The notes: generated by a model not told the origin, from the letters alone. DNA of 64,000 nucleotides from Hanleya hanleyi (GCA_036873755.1 JAVTVY010025325.1:1-64000); one strand, 5' to 3'. Numbered from the stretch's first letter, positions 24,290 through 35,570 are shown. Made by a program: numbers and translations.

Positions 24290-24580
24290 GCATTAAGGCG
24301 TTAGAGCTCGTTACCATAGTGCGTTAAGGTGTTAAGCTAGGACGTTAGGTTAAGGCGTGAAGATTGGGCGTTACGGCATTGAAAAAGGCGTTAAGGCGTA
24401 ATAGCGGGCGTTAAGGCTTTAAGATAGGGCGTTATGGCGTAACGACGAGCGTTGACGGGCGTCACCGCATTTCGATGAAGTAGTGTCAATTCCATGGAAT
24501 ATCTTGAACAATCAGAGCTTCTGAGCTATTTCACTAGGGCGGTGAAGCGTTAAGCTGGGCGTTGGCGGGCGTTACTGTCC
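24290..24580 (+). repeat. 'ggcgttaag' short degenerate repeat
   Basis: Many near-copies of (g)ggcgttaaggcgttaag with single-base changes (ggcgttatggcgtaa, gggcgttacggcatt). It continues weakly at 25440-25490. It lies between the two oppositely oriented C2H2-type fragments. Confidence 0.75.
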
Positions 24581-24631
24581 ATAAAAGCAAGCGTATCCCA
24601 AAAACGTGCACAGTCGTCTTTCATCTGTCAA

Positions 24632-25205
24632 CATGGGTTATACATACTCTGAGTGCAAACGCACGTTCACCAGACAGTACGATATGATGCGACACCAGAA
24701 GAATATACATGGGCTTGAAGACACTGAGGAGTCCATTGAGGCGGATGCTGAAATATGTGACCTGATTCTGAGAGTCCACAGGTTGATACCGAAACAGAGA
24801 CTGCTGAAAGTCTATCTACCGATACGGAGAGCTTGGCCTCAGATAGTCAGCCTACATCCCAGGGAAGTGAGGAAGAACTTACCTTCTGGGATCGTATTGT
24901 GTGAGAAGTTATTAATACTCACGTTGCGGCGATCGAAGACGAGAATAACTTACAACAGGCGTACATCAAAATGCGCCACTGCATAAAAAAAAACAGCCAT
25001 GGCGATCTATGAACGGCATAGACTACTACCGTTTGAAATGAAAGGCAACCCCACGCCCAGGTTCATTATGAAGACCAAGCGTCACTTGGAAGAGTATTTG
25101 GGACTATCACCCACCGAGGCCCTGCAAAATGCGATCAAAATGCGCAAACAGCTGTTCCCGGACATGTTTCCGTTAAAGTATCCTGGCATGCCCGACGACG
25201 ATTAG
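24632..25205 (+). pseudogene. C2H2-type protein ORF with frameshifts
   Basis: Begins MGYTYSECKRTFTRQYDMMR, then HQKNIHG. This is a C2H2 finger in which the first Cys position is Tyr (YTYSEC). The frame breaks after the acidic linker. A second open piece starting near 24999 has MAIYERHRLLPFEMKGNPTP and ends PDMFPLKYPGMPDDD, with RK-LFPDMF near the end. An in-between frame carries DENNLQQAYIKMRHC, so at least two frameshifts separate parts of one ancestral protein. A partial third copy is at 25440-25660. The architecture (single C2H2, acidic linker, 'AY-KMR' helical tail) feels familiar from invertebrate mobile-element neighbourhoods, but I cannot name the family. Confidence 0.55.
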
Positions 25206-25439
25206 AACAAACGGATCAGAGCGAACATGACCGAAGACTGAACTTTCTGAAACGAGAATACATTTAACGGGAAATAACGAATATGGCAGATGCAGCGCCA
25301 AATGGCGGCCTCTGATTGGACAAGAGCATACTTGAATTATAAACATATCTAACGCGACTTCTCCAGCTTGGGTATGATGTAACATTTGGGAGAATAAACT
25401 ATATGAAAACTTGAGAACGAGTTGATCTTTCTGTCTGCA

Positions 25440-25660
25440 TCATGGCGTCAAGGCATTATGCTAGGGCGTTCAGGCGTTAAGATAAAGCGTTATGACGCCG
25501 GAAAGTATAACTTACAACAAGCGTACATCAAAATGCGCCCCTGCATCAGAAAAACAGCCATGGCGATCTATGAACGGTATAGTCTGCTACCGTTTGAAAT
25601 GAAAGGCAACCTCACGCACAGGTCCATCATGAAGACTTGTGGGAAAAGGACATGGGAATG
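25440..25660 (+). pseudogene. Partial copy of the C2H2-type ORF tail
   Basis: Contains NLQQAYIKMRPCIRKTAMAI and YERYSLLPFEMKGN in one frame, nearly identical to the tail of the 24632-25205 copy, then breaks off at about 25655. It is preceded by the ggcgttaag-type repeat, as is the other copy, so the repeat and gene piece were probably duplicated together. Confidence 0.65.
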
Positions 25661-25689
25661 AACGTTTTAGCCTCGAGATGGACCACTAT

Positions 25690-26510
25690 TGGTCCGAATG
25701 GGGTGCGGGAGGTGAAATACTCGTGGGGGAGCATCCGACTGGATAAGTGTGTAGTGGAAATTACAACACATATAAGGGATGTGGGAAAAGGTGCCGACAT
25801 ACTGACAGCCACATGACTACACAGTATAGTCTTCCGGTTAACGTATTCTAAAGCACATACCAAGAATCTAACGATTCGTGATATGTGTTGTATCTCAGGT
25901 ACGCTTTTATTGTACCTGTTCATGTGGCAACTTGGATGATATGACCACCTCACACCGACCATTTGATCGCCGCAGCGTGAGTATTAATAGCTTCACGCAC
26001 AATACGATCCCAGAAGGTAGGTTCTGCCTCACTTCCCTGGGATGTAGTCTGGCGGTCTACGCAAGCTCACCACAGCATCTACTTCCATGCCCCACCAGTC
26101 CTGTCTGATGCGCTTCCACGAGTGCTTCACCATGAAACCTCACACGACCCATTCGGACCAAGAATCACTCAAGCAAACCCCACGCACCTCCAAAATGCCC
26201 GCTTTCGCTACTACTCCTACTGATGACATGGGAATCGCTCAAGTCGTGGTCTACACCGCAGGAGCTTCAATATGAGACCTTACACGCCCTATTTGGATGC
26301 GATATAGCCCCTCAATCTCTCAAATACGCCCTTGCGCTCTCCAAAATGCCCATGCATATTCCCTGCTATTCCTCGACTGCGCATGCGCGCCATAGGCTTC
26401 CTTCCAATCTCACACCTGTCCAGTCGGACGCTTCCCCACAGGTGCTACACATTGACACTTCCCACGGCCCATTCGGATCCCAAAACGCCCACTCCCGATC
26501 TGCCTATGCG
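25690..26510 (+). repeat. Degenerate repeat with 'cacgacccattcgga' motif
   Basis: Diverged copies of (a)cacgacccattcggaccaa, acacgccctatttggatgcg and cacggcccattcggatccca alternate with ctccaaaatgccc and ctcaagc segments. One inverted occurrence (ccgaatggggtgcgggagg) is at about 25695. The 170-codon ORF across 26223-26735 is mostly this repeat. Confidence 0.55.
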
Positions 26511-26538
26511 TCATCATACCTTTTCAACGAAAATCACC

Positions 26539-27240
26539 CCATGGCTACGAGACAGTACAGAGTGAGACAGAGAAAACAAGATGCCACACCCCATAGTAAA
26601 ATCCACGAGAAAAAAGGACCACCTCAATACTATGACTCCTACCTAACACTCTTGGGGCAGCGACCAACAGAGTTATTGTCCCGTCAGAGTTGTCGTCCTT
26701 GCGTCCAGAGTGTGCAAATGGTGCTACGATTTTAATTTTCATATCATTCGGGGTAGCGGAGAATTGTCCCCTGGATGCCATTTTTCATCTACCGATCTTC
26801 CAAAAACGGACCTGCACGGATGATTTTTTCTTTTGCGAGCGATTGTACCATGCTATATTATATAATACTAATGTGAGGGTGTATCAGATGTATTCATACC
26901 ACGGAAGACAACATGTTGAGATTTGTTGGTCGTCGATGATGTCATTGCTCTACATCGGGACACGGGGATTCCCCATTGAGAAACCCTGTTGTATTTATAG
27001 ATCAGGATGTCAGTTCTATTTGTAGATCACCCGAATTGAGGAGTAGAACAGTACATGGTGATGCTGCGTACTATAAAGGAATGTCAATGTATTCATGTAT
27101 TTTTTCGTGTCTATACGGATTGACCATCGTGTATTCAACACAGGTCACAAATATCCTACTCCTGCGCATGGACAGTCGGATAGCCATCGGCTACTGTTTA
27201 CATGTTGTCCGACCTTAAATAAAGTTACCAATCGACCACC
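26539..27240 (+). other. Unassigned ORFs followed by a poly(A) signal
   Basis: One frame begins MATRQYRVRQRKQDATPHSK and runs to about 26733. An overlapping frame continues as MSSLRPECANGATILIFISF to 27025. AATAAA occurs at about 27219. The switch between overlapping frames may mark a frameshift in a single gene. No domain was recognised. It lies inside the 8.6-kb block and may be one of its genes. Confidence 0.3.
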
Positions 27241-27839
27241 CGTATCAACCAACCGGCCATTCAGGCGACCCGCCGCGTATTGGAAGTCTCGTTGACATAG
27301 GACTATTTTCTGTCCGCAGAGGCTTTTCCCCGAAAGTGACCGCATCACCGCCAGACATGACCGCCTCATAGCGGATGAATACATCCCCCCGGGGTCATTT
27401 CCGGTCACTTGACCTTTCCACTGTGTTTCACTTCCGTTTGCGCATGTGTAGTCCACCCTCAAAGGCACGTGACCTGTAATGTCAGTGATGCGTCTTTGTG
27501 ACTGCTTGGTGTGGATTGACTATACAGTTGATACTGTTTATACCCGAGGACATACAACCTACACTATGCGCATGTGTAATCCAAAAATGCACTTTCTCTA
27601 CTGCTTCCCGAGTGCACATGCGCATATAACTGAACCTACGATGTTCGGGACACTGTACACAACAAGAGCCACATGCCACCAGTCGAACATATAGGCTGTT
27701 GTATAGGGGTGTACTTTCCACCCATTCGACTTCATCTGCACTTCTTCTACTACTGATAACGCCACGGTCACGTGATATCGCATTAACATCTCATTGCGAC
27801 TGATTCGCACAACCCACTACAACCAACCTTAGGCAGGCA

Positions 27840-28335
27840 GTCTGGCCTTATCTGGCCATCTCTACGGGTGTATGTAGGCGCCTAGTCCCAGTTGCGGATC
27901 CGAACGTATCTGCAGTTTCTTTACTACTGATGATGTCACAGTCACACGTCTTCTTCTCTGGATACACTTCATGGCCCACCCAAGGTTCCATGATGTGTAA
28001 GCAGGCGCCTAGCCCCAAGTACGCATCCGAAGATGCGGTTTCCTTGCTACTGATATCAGTTGATGTTACAGTCACGTGACTTCTTCTCTGGATACACTCC
28101 AAGGTCCACATGCATCTCCATGGTCCACATGACAGTAGTCGCCCCTATGGGCTAGAGTAATATAGGGGTTTATAGGTAGGCGCCTATAACCCAAGTGTGC
28201 ATCTGACCATATCTCTGCTTTCTCTACTACTCTCCATGCTCACAATGACCCCATTCAGTCAACGTCACACAACGGCCCCCCGACACCACTCCAGTAGTAC
28301 ACTACAACCCGAGTCAGTTATCCCCTAGTGTATAT
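27840..28335 (-). repeat. Right inverted terminal array of the 8.6-kb block
   Basis: The reverse complement contains gatgcacacttgggttatag, ctagcccataggggcgacta, tggagtgtatccagagaaga and agtcacgtgactgtaacatc. It matches the left array in block order, with marker spacing of about 130-180 bp. The outermost matching block (gttgtagtgtac) is near 28310. Confidence 0.75.
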
Positions 28336-28339
28336 GATT

Positions 28340-29090
28340 GTGGGAAGCCCCTTATATCTTTTTTTTCAATTTATGATGCTTGTTTAGTTATGACTGTATC
28401 TTCACCTCATATTTATAGATACCGTATTTATAGAAACGAAGTTTAGTTATGAAATGTTCCTTCTAATCGGTAATATATGCGATTCCTAGAGTGGGAAATA
28501 TCTCAATCAAATGCGACTGAAAAAAAAATCACAACTATATTCTATAAGTCTTTCTGTGAAACCGCTGTGAGGGGTAATCCCCAATGTTTTCGATTGCACA
28601 ATCATTTAAATACTGCCGTTTGAAGCATTTGACATTCAAAGTATAGCATATGAGAAAAGAATTTTATTGCAGCGTATATTATAAAGAGAACAGGAAGAAT
28701 GAGTCAGTGGAATACGATACCCAAGCTACATGTAAACAAAACACCTGAGCCATTAAATTTAGTAACATGGATAAGTTACCCTAGTTTACTGGGTAATACA
28801 AGTAGTTTTACTGGTGGTTGTCCTCTCCTCTTTGTCCGCTCTCACACGCGAAAAAATATAGATCATTATCAGATGATAAACAGTACATATCCGTTTTGAA
28901 ATATTTACTATTGTAAACAATTTGAACGCGAATTTTGTATTAGTTCCAAAGTCGATGTCTTGTAATTTTGTACCTCCGTCCTGGTGTCATTCTCCAGCTC
29001 TCAAATATGGAATTACTTAGAAACACTTGTTAATATTTTACGACAGTGTAGAATATAAAACATATTGACTTATTAAAGACACATGCAACC
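28340..29090. other. No gene or repeat recognised
   Basis: AT-rich sequence with one 66-codon ORF that has no recognisable features. Confidence 0.4.
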
Positions 29091-29094
29091 AGGG

Positions 29095-29195
29095 TGAGTG
29101 AGTGAATAGAATTTAACGTCGCTTTCAACAATATTTCAGCTATATCACGACGAACCAACTAAGCACCACCCAGCCCAGTTGTGTTCCTGCTACTT
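29095..29195 (+). mobile_element. SINE tail plus downstream segment, copy 1
   Basis: gtgagtgagtgaatagaatt, taacgtcgctttcaacaata and tttcagctatatcacgacg, then an accaactaagcaccacccag segment. About 100 bp are nearly identical to 29494-29595, so this is either a local duplication or two insertions of the same longer element. Confidence 0.75.
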
Positions 29196-29493
29196 TGAAG
29201 CAGCATGGAACCAGACACCCTCCATTCACCCTATAAAACAGTGCACTGAGGACAGCGCACAAGACACAGACAGGATGCTTACATGGTGCCACGAAGACAA
29301 GTGATATTACAGTGCTAGACATCACATTATCAAGTTCCTGTTGCTTCTCAGCAAAATGCATTGAAGCAACAGGAACCTGAACCCACCCAACCACCCGCCA
29401 CAATCAATCACTTTTCAATACACGAGTATTAAAGTAGTCGTATTAAATAAAAAATGTGCATCATTAATAAAATGATTTTATCGAAGTGAATAA

Positions 29494-29595
29494 TGAGTGA
29501 GTGAATAGAATTTAACGTCGCTTTCAACAATATTTCAGCTATATCACGACGAACCAACTAAGCACCACCCAGCCCAGTTGTGTTCCTGTTACTTC
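29494..29595 (+). mobile_element. SINE tail plus downstream segment, copy 2
   Basis: Near-identical to 29095-29195, including the accaactaagcaccacccag extension. A third, shorter tail lies at 29698-29785. Confidence 0.75.
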
Positions 29596-29697
29596 AACGA
29601 AGAAATCTTGTCGAAGTGAATAGATGAACAGCTAGAAGAACATGTATCGGTAACGGTATTAATGTTGCACTGGAGTTTCCATCAGCGTTATCAAGGT

Positions 29698-29785
29698 GTG
29701 AGTGAGTGAGTGAATATGATTTAACGTCGCTTTCAACTATATTTCAGTCATATCATGACGTTGGATCCTATTCCTTTTCACAGCG
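29698..29785 (+). mobile_element. Solo SINE tail, copy 3 of cluster
   Basis: gtgagtgagtgagtgaatat, then gatttaacgtcgctttcaac and tcatatcatgacgttggatc, ending with the tcctattccttttcac segment also seen at 10270-10400. Confidence 0.7.
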
Positions 29786-29848
29786 TTATCTATGAAATTC
29801 AATAGTGCCGGTACCGTATATGGTTCTAATGCTCAGATCTTTTTTTAA

Positions 29849-29876
29849 CAGAAGTCCATAAAACTGTGGACTTCTG
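29849..29876. other. 10-bp-stem hairpin CAGAAGTCCA/TGGACTTCTG
   Basis: A perfect 10-bp inverted repeat with an 8-nt loop. An almost identical hairpin (CAGAAGTTCA/TGAACTTCTG, 7-nt loop) lies at 13980-14006. The arms differ by one compensated base pair. Confidence 0.6.
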
Positions 29877-29879
29877 ATA

Positions 29880-31980
29880 TTACTGAAAGTCTCCCCTTTG
29901 GACTCCTTGTTCTACACAACCAGGCTCTGTCGTCTCGTGATGCTTACACGAAAGATAGAACGTCCTTCCAGGTTATTGTCCCAAGTTCTAAAATACCACT
30001 CTAGGAATAGCAGTTTTCAGCCAAAGGAACATATATAAAAGTCCTTTGTCGGGGCCAAAGAGACTAAAGCTTCGACCGTGAAAGAAAAGGACAAAACAAA
30101 CTTTCAGAACATAAACTATACCAAAGCAAGGTCATAAACAACAGAACGTATGCACGATATTAATACTCAGGTGTTTTTAATGGTGTTTTACAAATGTTAT
30201 GATGGATGAAAATATAACATATTCTAGAAAATAATCCCATCATTATAAACACAATAATTCTGATATTATGGGAGAAACAATGTACCACACTATAAATTAT
30301 CATGCACACCGTACACAAATTCAAACAAACGCTCAAAAATGTTTTATGCACAATTTTCATTTTGAGCAAAGGCAAAGTCTAAAACATCACAGTCGTCATT
30401 GTGACTGTGATTTTCAATAACAGCAAATCAATATTATCTGAATTCCACATTCTTGGACTTTTATTGATGATTTATATAATAACGAGTTTTAATGAAAGGT
30501 TAATTGTAATGCAATAATAATTGTTCAGTGACATATTAATTATACTGGAAGGTGTGCTAAAAGATTCTCAAAGGTACTACAATTTATAAACCAAAAATAT
30601 TCAAGGTAAGTTCTAAACCAAATATATTCAAGGTACTGCTTAATTTACTAAACATGGAGAATGTTTGGGCTTTTGTTTGACAGTCTATTTGATAATTAGC
30701 AGGTCCTGACAGTCTGATATGAGCTGGAAGTGTACAAAATATTTGTGCATAGATATTGATTGTACGTCCTCTGTAGGCATTATCAAAGATGGGAAATGAA
30801 ACTGGCTCAATGGTAGTTTCAGGGATACTATTATTTCACATAATTTATCTATTGCAAATAATACATCATCTCCACTATGGTTTCATTGGTTTGTCTAACA
30901 TATGTATGCACACCATTACATAATTTTGATTCCAGGAATGCACAATTATACCAAAAGCCCCACAAATTAATCAAAACTTGATCAAACTCACTAAAATGTG
31001 CTGAAATTAAATTACAACTAGGTGATGGTTTATGGCTGAACTGGTTCAATTCTATAGTAGCCTACCTTGCTGTATACAAGGAATGTTAATGTAGGAACAA
31101 TGAATGGTAAACACAAATAGTTAAGCTGGGGTATATTCAGTTTAAGTTCCATTCCACTGTGTATATTTTATGCCACAATAAAATTGTGTATATTTTATGC
31201 CACAATAAAATATATTTAAAGACATGTTGGACCTGTGGAATACATATTGTGACAGCAATAAAGAGAGTTAAAATGAAAGCCCAGCAGAATTATTCAGAAA
31301 GGACATATATTTAAACGAATAAAGAAAACTTACCTATAAACAATTTCATGTGAAAAATTAGTTTATTGCATATGGTATATGTAAAAGCAAAGGCTACATT
31401 CACCACAACAGTCGTTCTCTTCAGGAAATATGTAGGAAATATTATGTAATTTTGAAAGGGTTTATAAAATGTCATTGCTGGCAACTTGGAATTCAGTTAC
31501 AATGACAGAATTACCCTGAGGCATGCAGCACTTGGAATGGGGCAAAAATAATCATGGAATCAAGGAATTGTGCACAAAATGTATATTTTTATAATTACTT
31601 GAAAAAAGAAAGTATTATGATAAACTACAGAAATTAAAATATCACAGATTCTTACAAAGGCCCAGCGAGTGAGTAATGCCAATAAGCCGATAATAATTCT
31701 TTGTGTTCATTTAACAAATGTTAATAACATTTGTGACTCATTCTCTGGACCCTAAAAATTGATATGTTGTGACAGTTCTATCATGAACGTGTTTGGTCTA
31801 CAGCTGATAGTTGATATTATTATGAGCCATAACTTAGTTGGAAATAGCCAACATTACCGAAATATTATCCAACACAATGCTAGATAGATTATTTTATAAC
31901 TATTTCTACATACCTATTTTTCAAACACCCTCAACTGAAAAAAAGATGTAATAACAGGAATAAATTATCAAAATGTAGAG
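29880..31980. other. AT-rich sequence without recognisable genes
   Basis: Short ORFs only. A small tandem duplication of tgtgtatattttatgccaca occurs at about 31155-31208. Confidence 0.45.
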
Positions 31981-32016
31981 GGTTATGAAAATAGTTGTGC
32001 TGTTGAACATGCTAAA

Positions 32017-32160
32017 AATAACACCCAGTCAGTCGGTCTGTTCAGTTTATAACAACACCCAGTCAGTCTTGGTCTGTTCAGTTTATAATAACAGCCAGTC
32101 AATCTTGGTCTGTTCAGTTTATAATAACAGCCAGTCAATCTTGGTCTGTTCAGTTTATAA
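32017..32160 (+). repeat. 36-bp tandem array, block 1
   Basis: About four units of tttataataaca(c/g)ccagtc followed by artcttggtctgttcag. The unit is 36 bp (12 codons), so an ORF runs through it. The same unit returns at 33500-33930. Confidence 0.9.
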
Positions 32161-33053
32161 CATGAATTGCAGGCAAGTACCTAAAAGGTGTGTGGACCCC
32201 TCAGCCTGTTTTTTTTTTAGTCAAGTAGGATCAGGGCTGCATCTAGAGCCAGTTTAGTTTCGGAAAACATATGGGCGCCCAAAACTCAAATGAAACAAGA
32301 AACGAAAGTGTTGTTTTTGTTCAATTTGAAAGGATTTCTGAAGGAAATACTCCCAGGAAAAGCTTCTGGGAGCCTCAATATCGATCCGATTGCATAGCTG
32401 GGTATTGAATTTCATGTTAATAAACCTCTGTTTTGTGATTGATGACAGGCTTTTTGCGCCAAAATTCACTTAAAAAAATTGGACCCTCAATAATGAATTA
32501 CGAAAAAGAACTGGGAGTTTGGGATCGGAACCTGCAAAAAATCCCTGGATACCGTATATAACAGACTTCGGTTTCACGTGAGTGGTGTGCTGGGATTACA
32601 GCATGCAAGGAAGTGTAGCTTTATCAGTGGCAATTTATGCATTGCATAAGTGTGATAATAAGTAAACACACTTATTGACACAGGCCCACCCTTATCATTA
32701 TTTTGGGGAGGCATAAGCTCCAGGTATGCAAACTGGTTCAAAATTGCCCAGAGTCGGGCTAAAAATGGGCTCTCCTAATCACTCGTTTTACATAATTTCC
32801 GAGGTACAGTAACATGTTTGGTGAAAAAATGAAAAAAATTGAAGCATTATGTTGTACCAGTTAAATGTGTGGACACAAATATGGTTCATGCAAAAGTTTT
32901 AGAATAAATCATATGATGTAGAATAGAATGATTTAATAGCAAAATTTAAGAAAAATGTTGTCCTTCATTCAACGAGAATCATGAATGGACCAGGCTTTCT
33001 TGTATCAGGGAACCTTCAAAATTCACAATGAAACATGCAACCAAGGGTTCCCA

Positions 33054-33433
33054 ATGGGCATAGATGACAGTGCAAAAGCTAAGCCATCAATAAATTAAAA
33101 AATTAAAAAAAATTAAAAATCATGAAATCATCATAGCCATCTGAAAATCTAATCATTTCATCAGTTAACATTCAGGAAGCTCTCACCAAAGTTTTGTCAG
33201 GCCTGACTTGATAGATCTGCAGATATTCAGCGGACAAGAACATGCTGATGGGCATGGATAACAGTGCAAAAGCTGAGCCATCAATAAATAATAATTTGTT
33301 TTTTTTAAATCATGAAATCATCATAGCCATCTGAAAATCTAATCATTTCATCAGTCAACATTCAGGAAGCTCTCACCAAAGTTTGGTCAGGCCCGACTTC
33401 ATAGATCTGCAGATATTCAGCGGACAAGAAAAT
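33054..33433. repeat. Tandem duplication of about 190 bp
   Basis: The segment from gggcatagatgacagtgcaa to attcagcggacaagaacatg is followed by a second copy with only a few changes and a different A/T run in the middle. The second copy ends just before an acggacgtacgtacatggca segment and the hairpin at 33474-33500. Confidence 0.85.
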
Positions 33434-33473
33434 GTTGACGGATGTACGGACGTACGTACATGGCAACGACAAG

Positions 33474-33500
33474 ACCCCACAGCCCTATGGGCTGAGGGGT
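33474..33500. other. Hairpin between two arrays
   Basis: ACCCC-ac-AGCCC-tat-GGGCT-ga-GGGGT forms a symmetric stem. It sits at the exact junction between the 190-bp duplication and the 36-bp array. Its position resembles that of the hairpin at 13472-13498, so both may be the end structure of a repeat-propagating element. Confidence 0.6.
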
Positions 33501-33930
33501 AATAACACCCAGTCAATCTTGGTCTGTTGAGTTTATAATAACACCCAGTCAGTCTTGGTCTGTCCAGTTTATAATAACACCCAGTCAGTCTTGGTCTGTC
33601 CAGTTTATAGTAACACCCAGTCAATCTTGGTCTGTTCATTTTATAATAACACCCAGTCAATCTTGGTCTGTTCAGTTTATAATAACACCCAGTCAATCTT
33701 GGTCTGTTCAGTTTATAATAACACCCAGTCAATCTTGGTCTGTTCAGTTTATAATAACACCCAGTCACTCTTGGTCTGTCCAGTTTATAATAACACCCAG
33801 TCAGTCTTGGTCTGTCCAGTTTATAATAACACCCAGTCAGTCTTGGTCTGTCCAGTTTATAATAACACCCAGTCAATCTTGGTCTGTTCAGTTTATAATA
33901 ACACCCAGTCAATCTTGGTCTGTTCAGTTC
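33500..33930 (+). repeat. 36-bp tandem array, block 2
   Basis: Twelve units of tttataataacacccagtc followed by a(a/g)tcttggtctgt(t/c)cag with very few substitutions. The 127- and 179-codon ORFs on the two strands (CSVYNNTQSILV and TGCYYKLDRPRL periods) come from the repeat length being a multiple of three. Confidence 0.95.
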
Positions 33931-35053
33931 TCATGTAACTACTTACATAACTGAATAATAGTCTGCTTAGTTATCTTTATTAATACTTGGAGTTTTCAGT
34001 AGTCCATTACAACACTTTCTTGGTACACCATTATCCAATATCACCAAACATCACTCTCACACTACATGCATTGCTTACATTGACCATACATCAGATCCAC
34101 TGAGGGCAAGTTTCCACCCACTCAGCTATCATTTATTACCATTGATCACTCCACACAAATAATCCATGAAGTCACAGATATGGCAGACTTCTGATGAAAT
34201 AAATGTCTTTGTAATAAAGCATATGTACTCAGCATTACAAGAAAATAGTGTTGATTACCATATATGCTAAACTTTAAATAAATTTTCAGAAGAACCGCCT
34301 TCTTGTTTAAATGTATATTTCTCACCTTACTACTATTATTTTACTTATTGTCACTTCAAAATAATCTTTTTTCAACAGAAAATCAGTCTCAGTTTTTTTA
34401 AACTTTTTGAATACATGTAGTTATTTTTAAATCAAATTTTGTACTAAGAACAGAGGACATAGATATGTATGCCACCTACTGTCTTAAAGGCATGAAAAAG
34501 TAACAACTTTTCCCTCTCTCGTGATAAATGGTTTCAACAATATATTTGAGCAATACTGATATATCTACTGCTACATTTGTTCAATCTTCCATCACTATAC
34601 AACGAATTAAACAAAACACTGACTGTAATCACAACCAAATAGTGAATGAATATTAAATTCTGTAGACTGTACAAATTCTTTGGCAAACCCAAACAGTACA
34701 GGACATTACAAGAACAGACGATTCTCCTAGCTATGTCAGACTACCATTACCTTACTCAACAAAAACATCCATCATCCATCTATAATCCTACTCGAGTTGC
34801 TATGTAAGCAAGTAGACAGTGTAATTTCACGACACTACACTACACTCATATAATCCTTTTATATTCTATCGTGTCAAAACTGGCACTACAATACACTCAT
34901 ATAATCCTTTTAGCATGTTATCAGTGTGTTTGAGAATTATATCTGAACACACTATTAATTCAAAATTAACACAATATTTACACTTGTCCGCATTTTACAG
35001 TGAGAACAGAAGATTGCACGTATTACATTTACATACATATACATCTTAACAAA

Positions 35054-35570
35054 ACAATAACAAGAGCCAAATTGGCTTCAATCTATGCCCACACAAAAAG
35101 ATAGATTTTAATCTTGGAACATAACAATTAGCTTTCCCAAAATACAGCATTGCCTTATTTTCGAATTCAGTGACCCTTGACCTTTTGACCTCAAAATCAG
35201 CAGAGTTTTTCCGCCCAATTGATGTTGCTGGTATACCCGATAGGAGGGGGGGTGGGGAAATGGGGAATTGTGATATTTAATGATCCCTGATTTTGAGGTC
35301 ACAGTGACCTTGACCTAAATTTCGGTGCAACACATCTTCTATCCCTAATGTATCAAGTCACAAAAAAAAACATTACAAGCTTCAATTATTTTTCGACCTT
35401 GACCTTTGACATGGACCTCAATTTTGTAATGCGACACACCACTCACTCCAAAAAAAAATGCAACTGTAGATTGAAAACCGTCACAAATCTAGTCCGAAAA
35501 CAAATAAGACAGTGAATGGACAGAAATCCCCATCACATAAGGCTTTTTTGCGGGCATAGTAAAAAATTAC
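35054..35570. repeat. Dispersed repeat rich in AGGTCA half-sites
   Basis: Minus-strand half-sites occur as clusters (caaaaggtcaagggtcac near 35170-35187, and tgacctttgac near 35400), with a perfect inverted pair at 35296-35310. The wording gtgaccttgacct is characteristic of repeats seen in marine molluscs. That resemblance is from memory. Whether it lies in the 3' UTR of the Bcl-2-like gene is unknown. Confidence 0.5.
35296..35310. promoter_or_regulatory. Perfect estrogen-response-element palindrome
   Basis: AGGTCA-CAG-TGACCT is an exact inverted repeat with a 3-bp spacer, the same as the classical vitellogenin ERE. A further TGACCT follows directly. Function is unproven because it sits inside a dispersed repeat downstream of a gene. 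Confidence 0.5.

Larger units (their letters stand above)
19690..28335. mobile_element. Putative 8.6-kb composite element with long inverted ends
   Basis: The two outer arrays (19690-20330 and 27840-28335) are inverted copies. Between them lie two unrelated satellite families, an inverted second copy of one of them, broken C2H2-type ORFs and unassigned ORFs. GC content and repeat content change at both boundaries. I could not define a target-site duplication, because the outermost units are diverged. No transposase, integrase or polymerase domain was recognised, so it may be non-autonomous, a decayed giant element, or a segment shaped only by repeat inversion. Confidence 0.5.

Noticed and set aside
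33373..33938. 127- and 179-codon ORFs on opposite strands (CSVYNNTQS and TGCYYKLDRPR repeats)
   Set aside because: The 36-bp repeat unit is a multiple of three, so open frames arise on both strands automatically.
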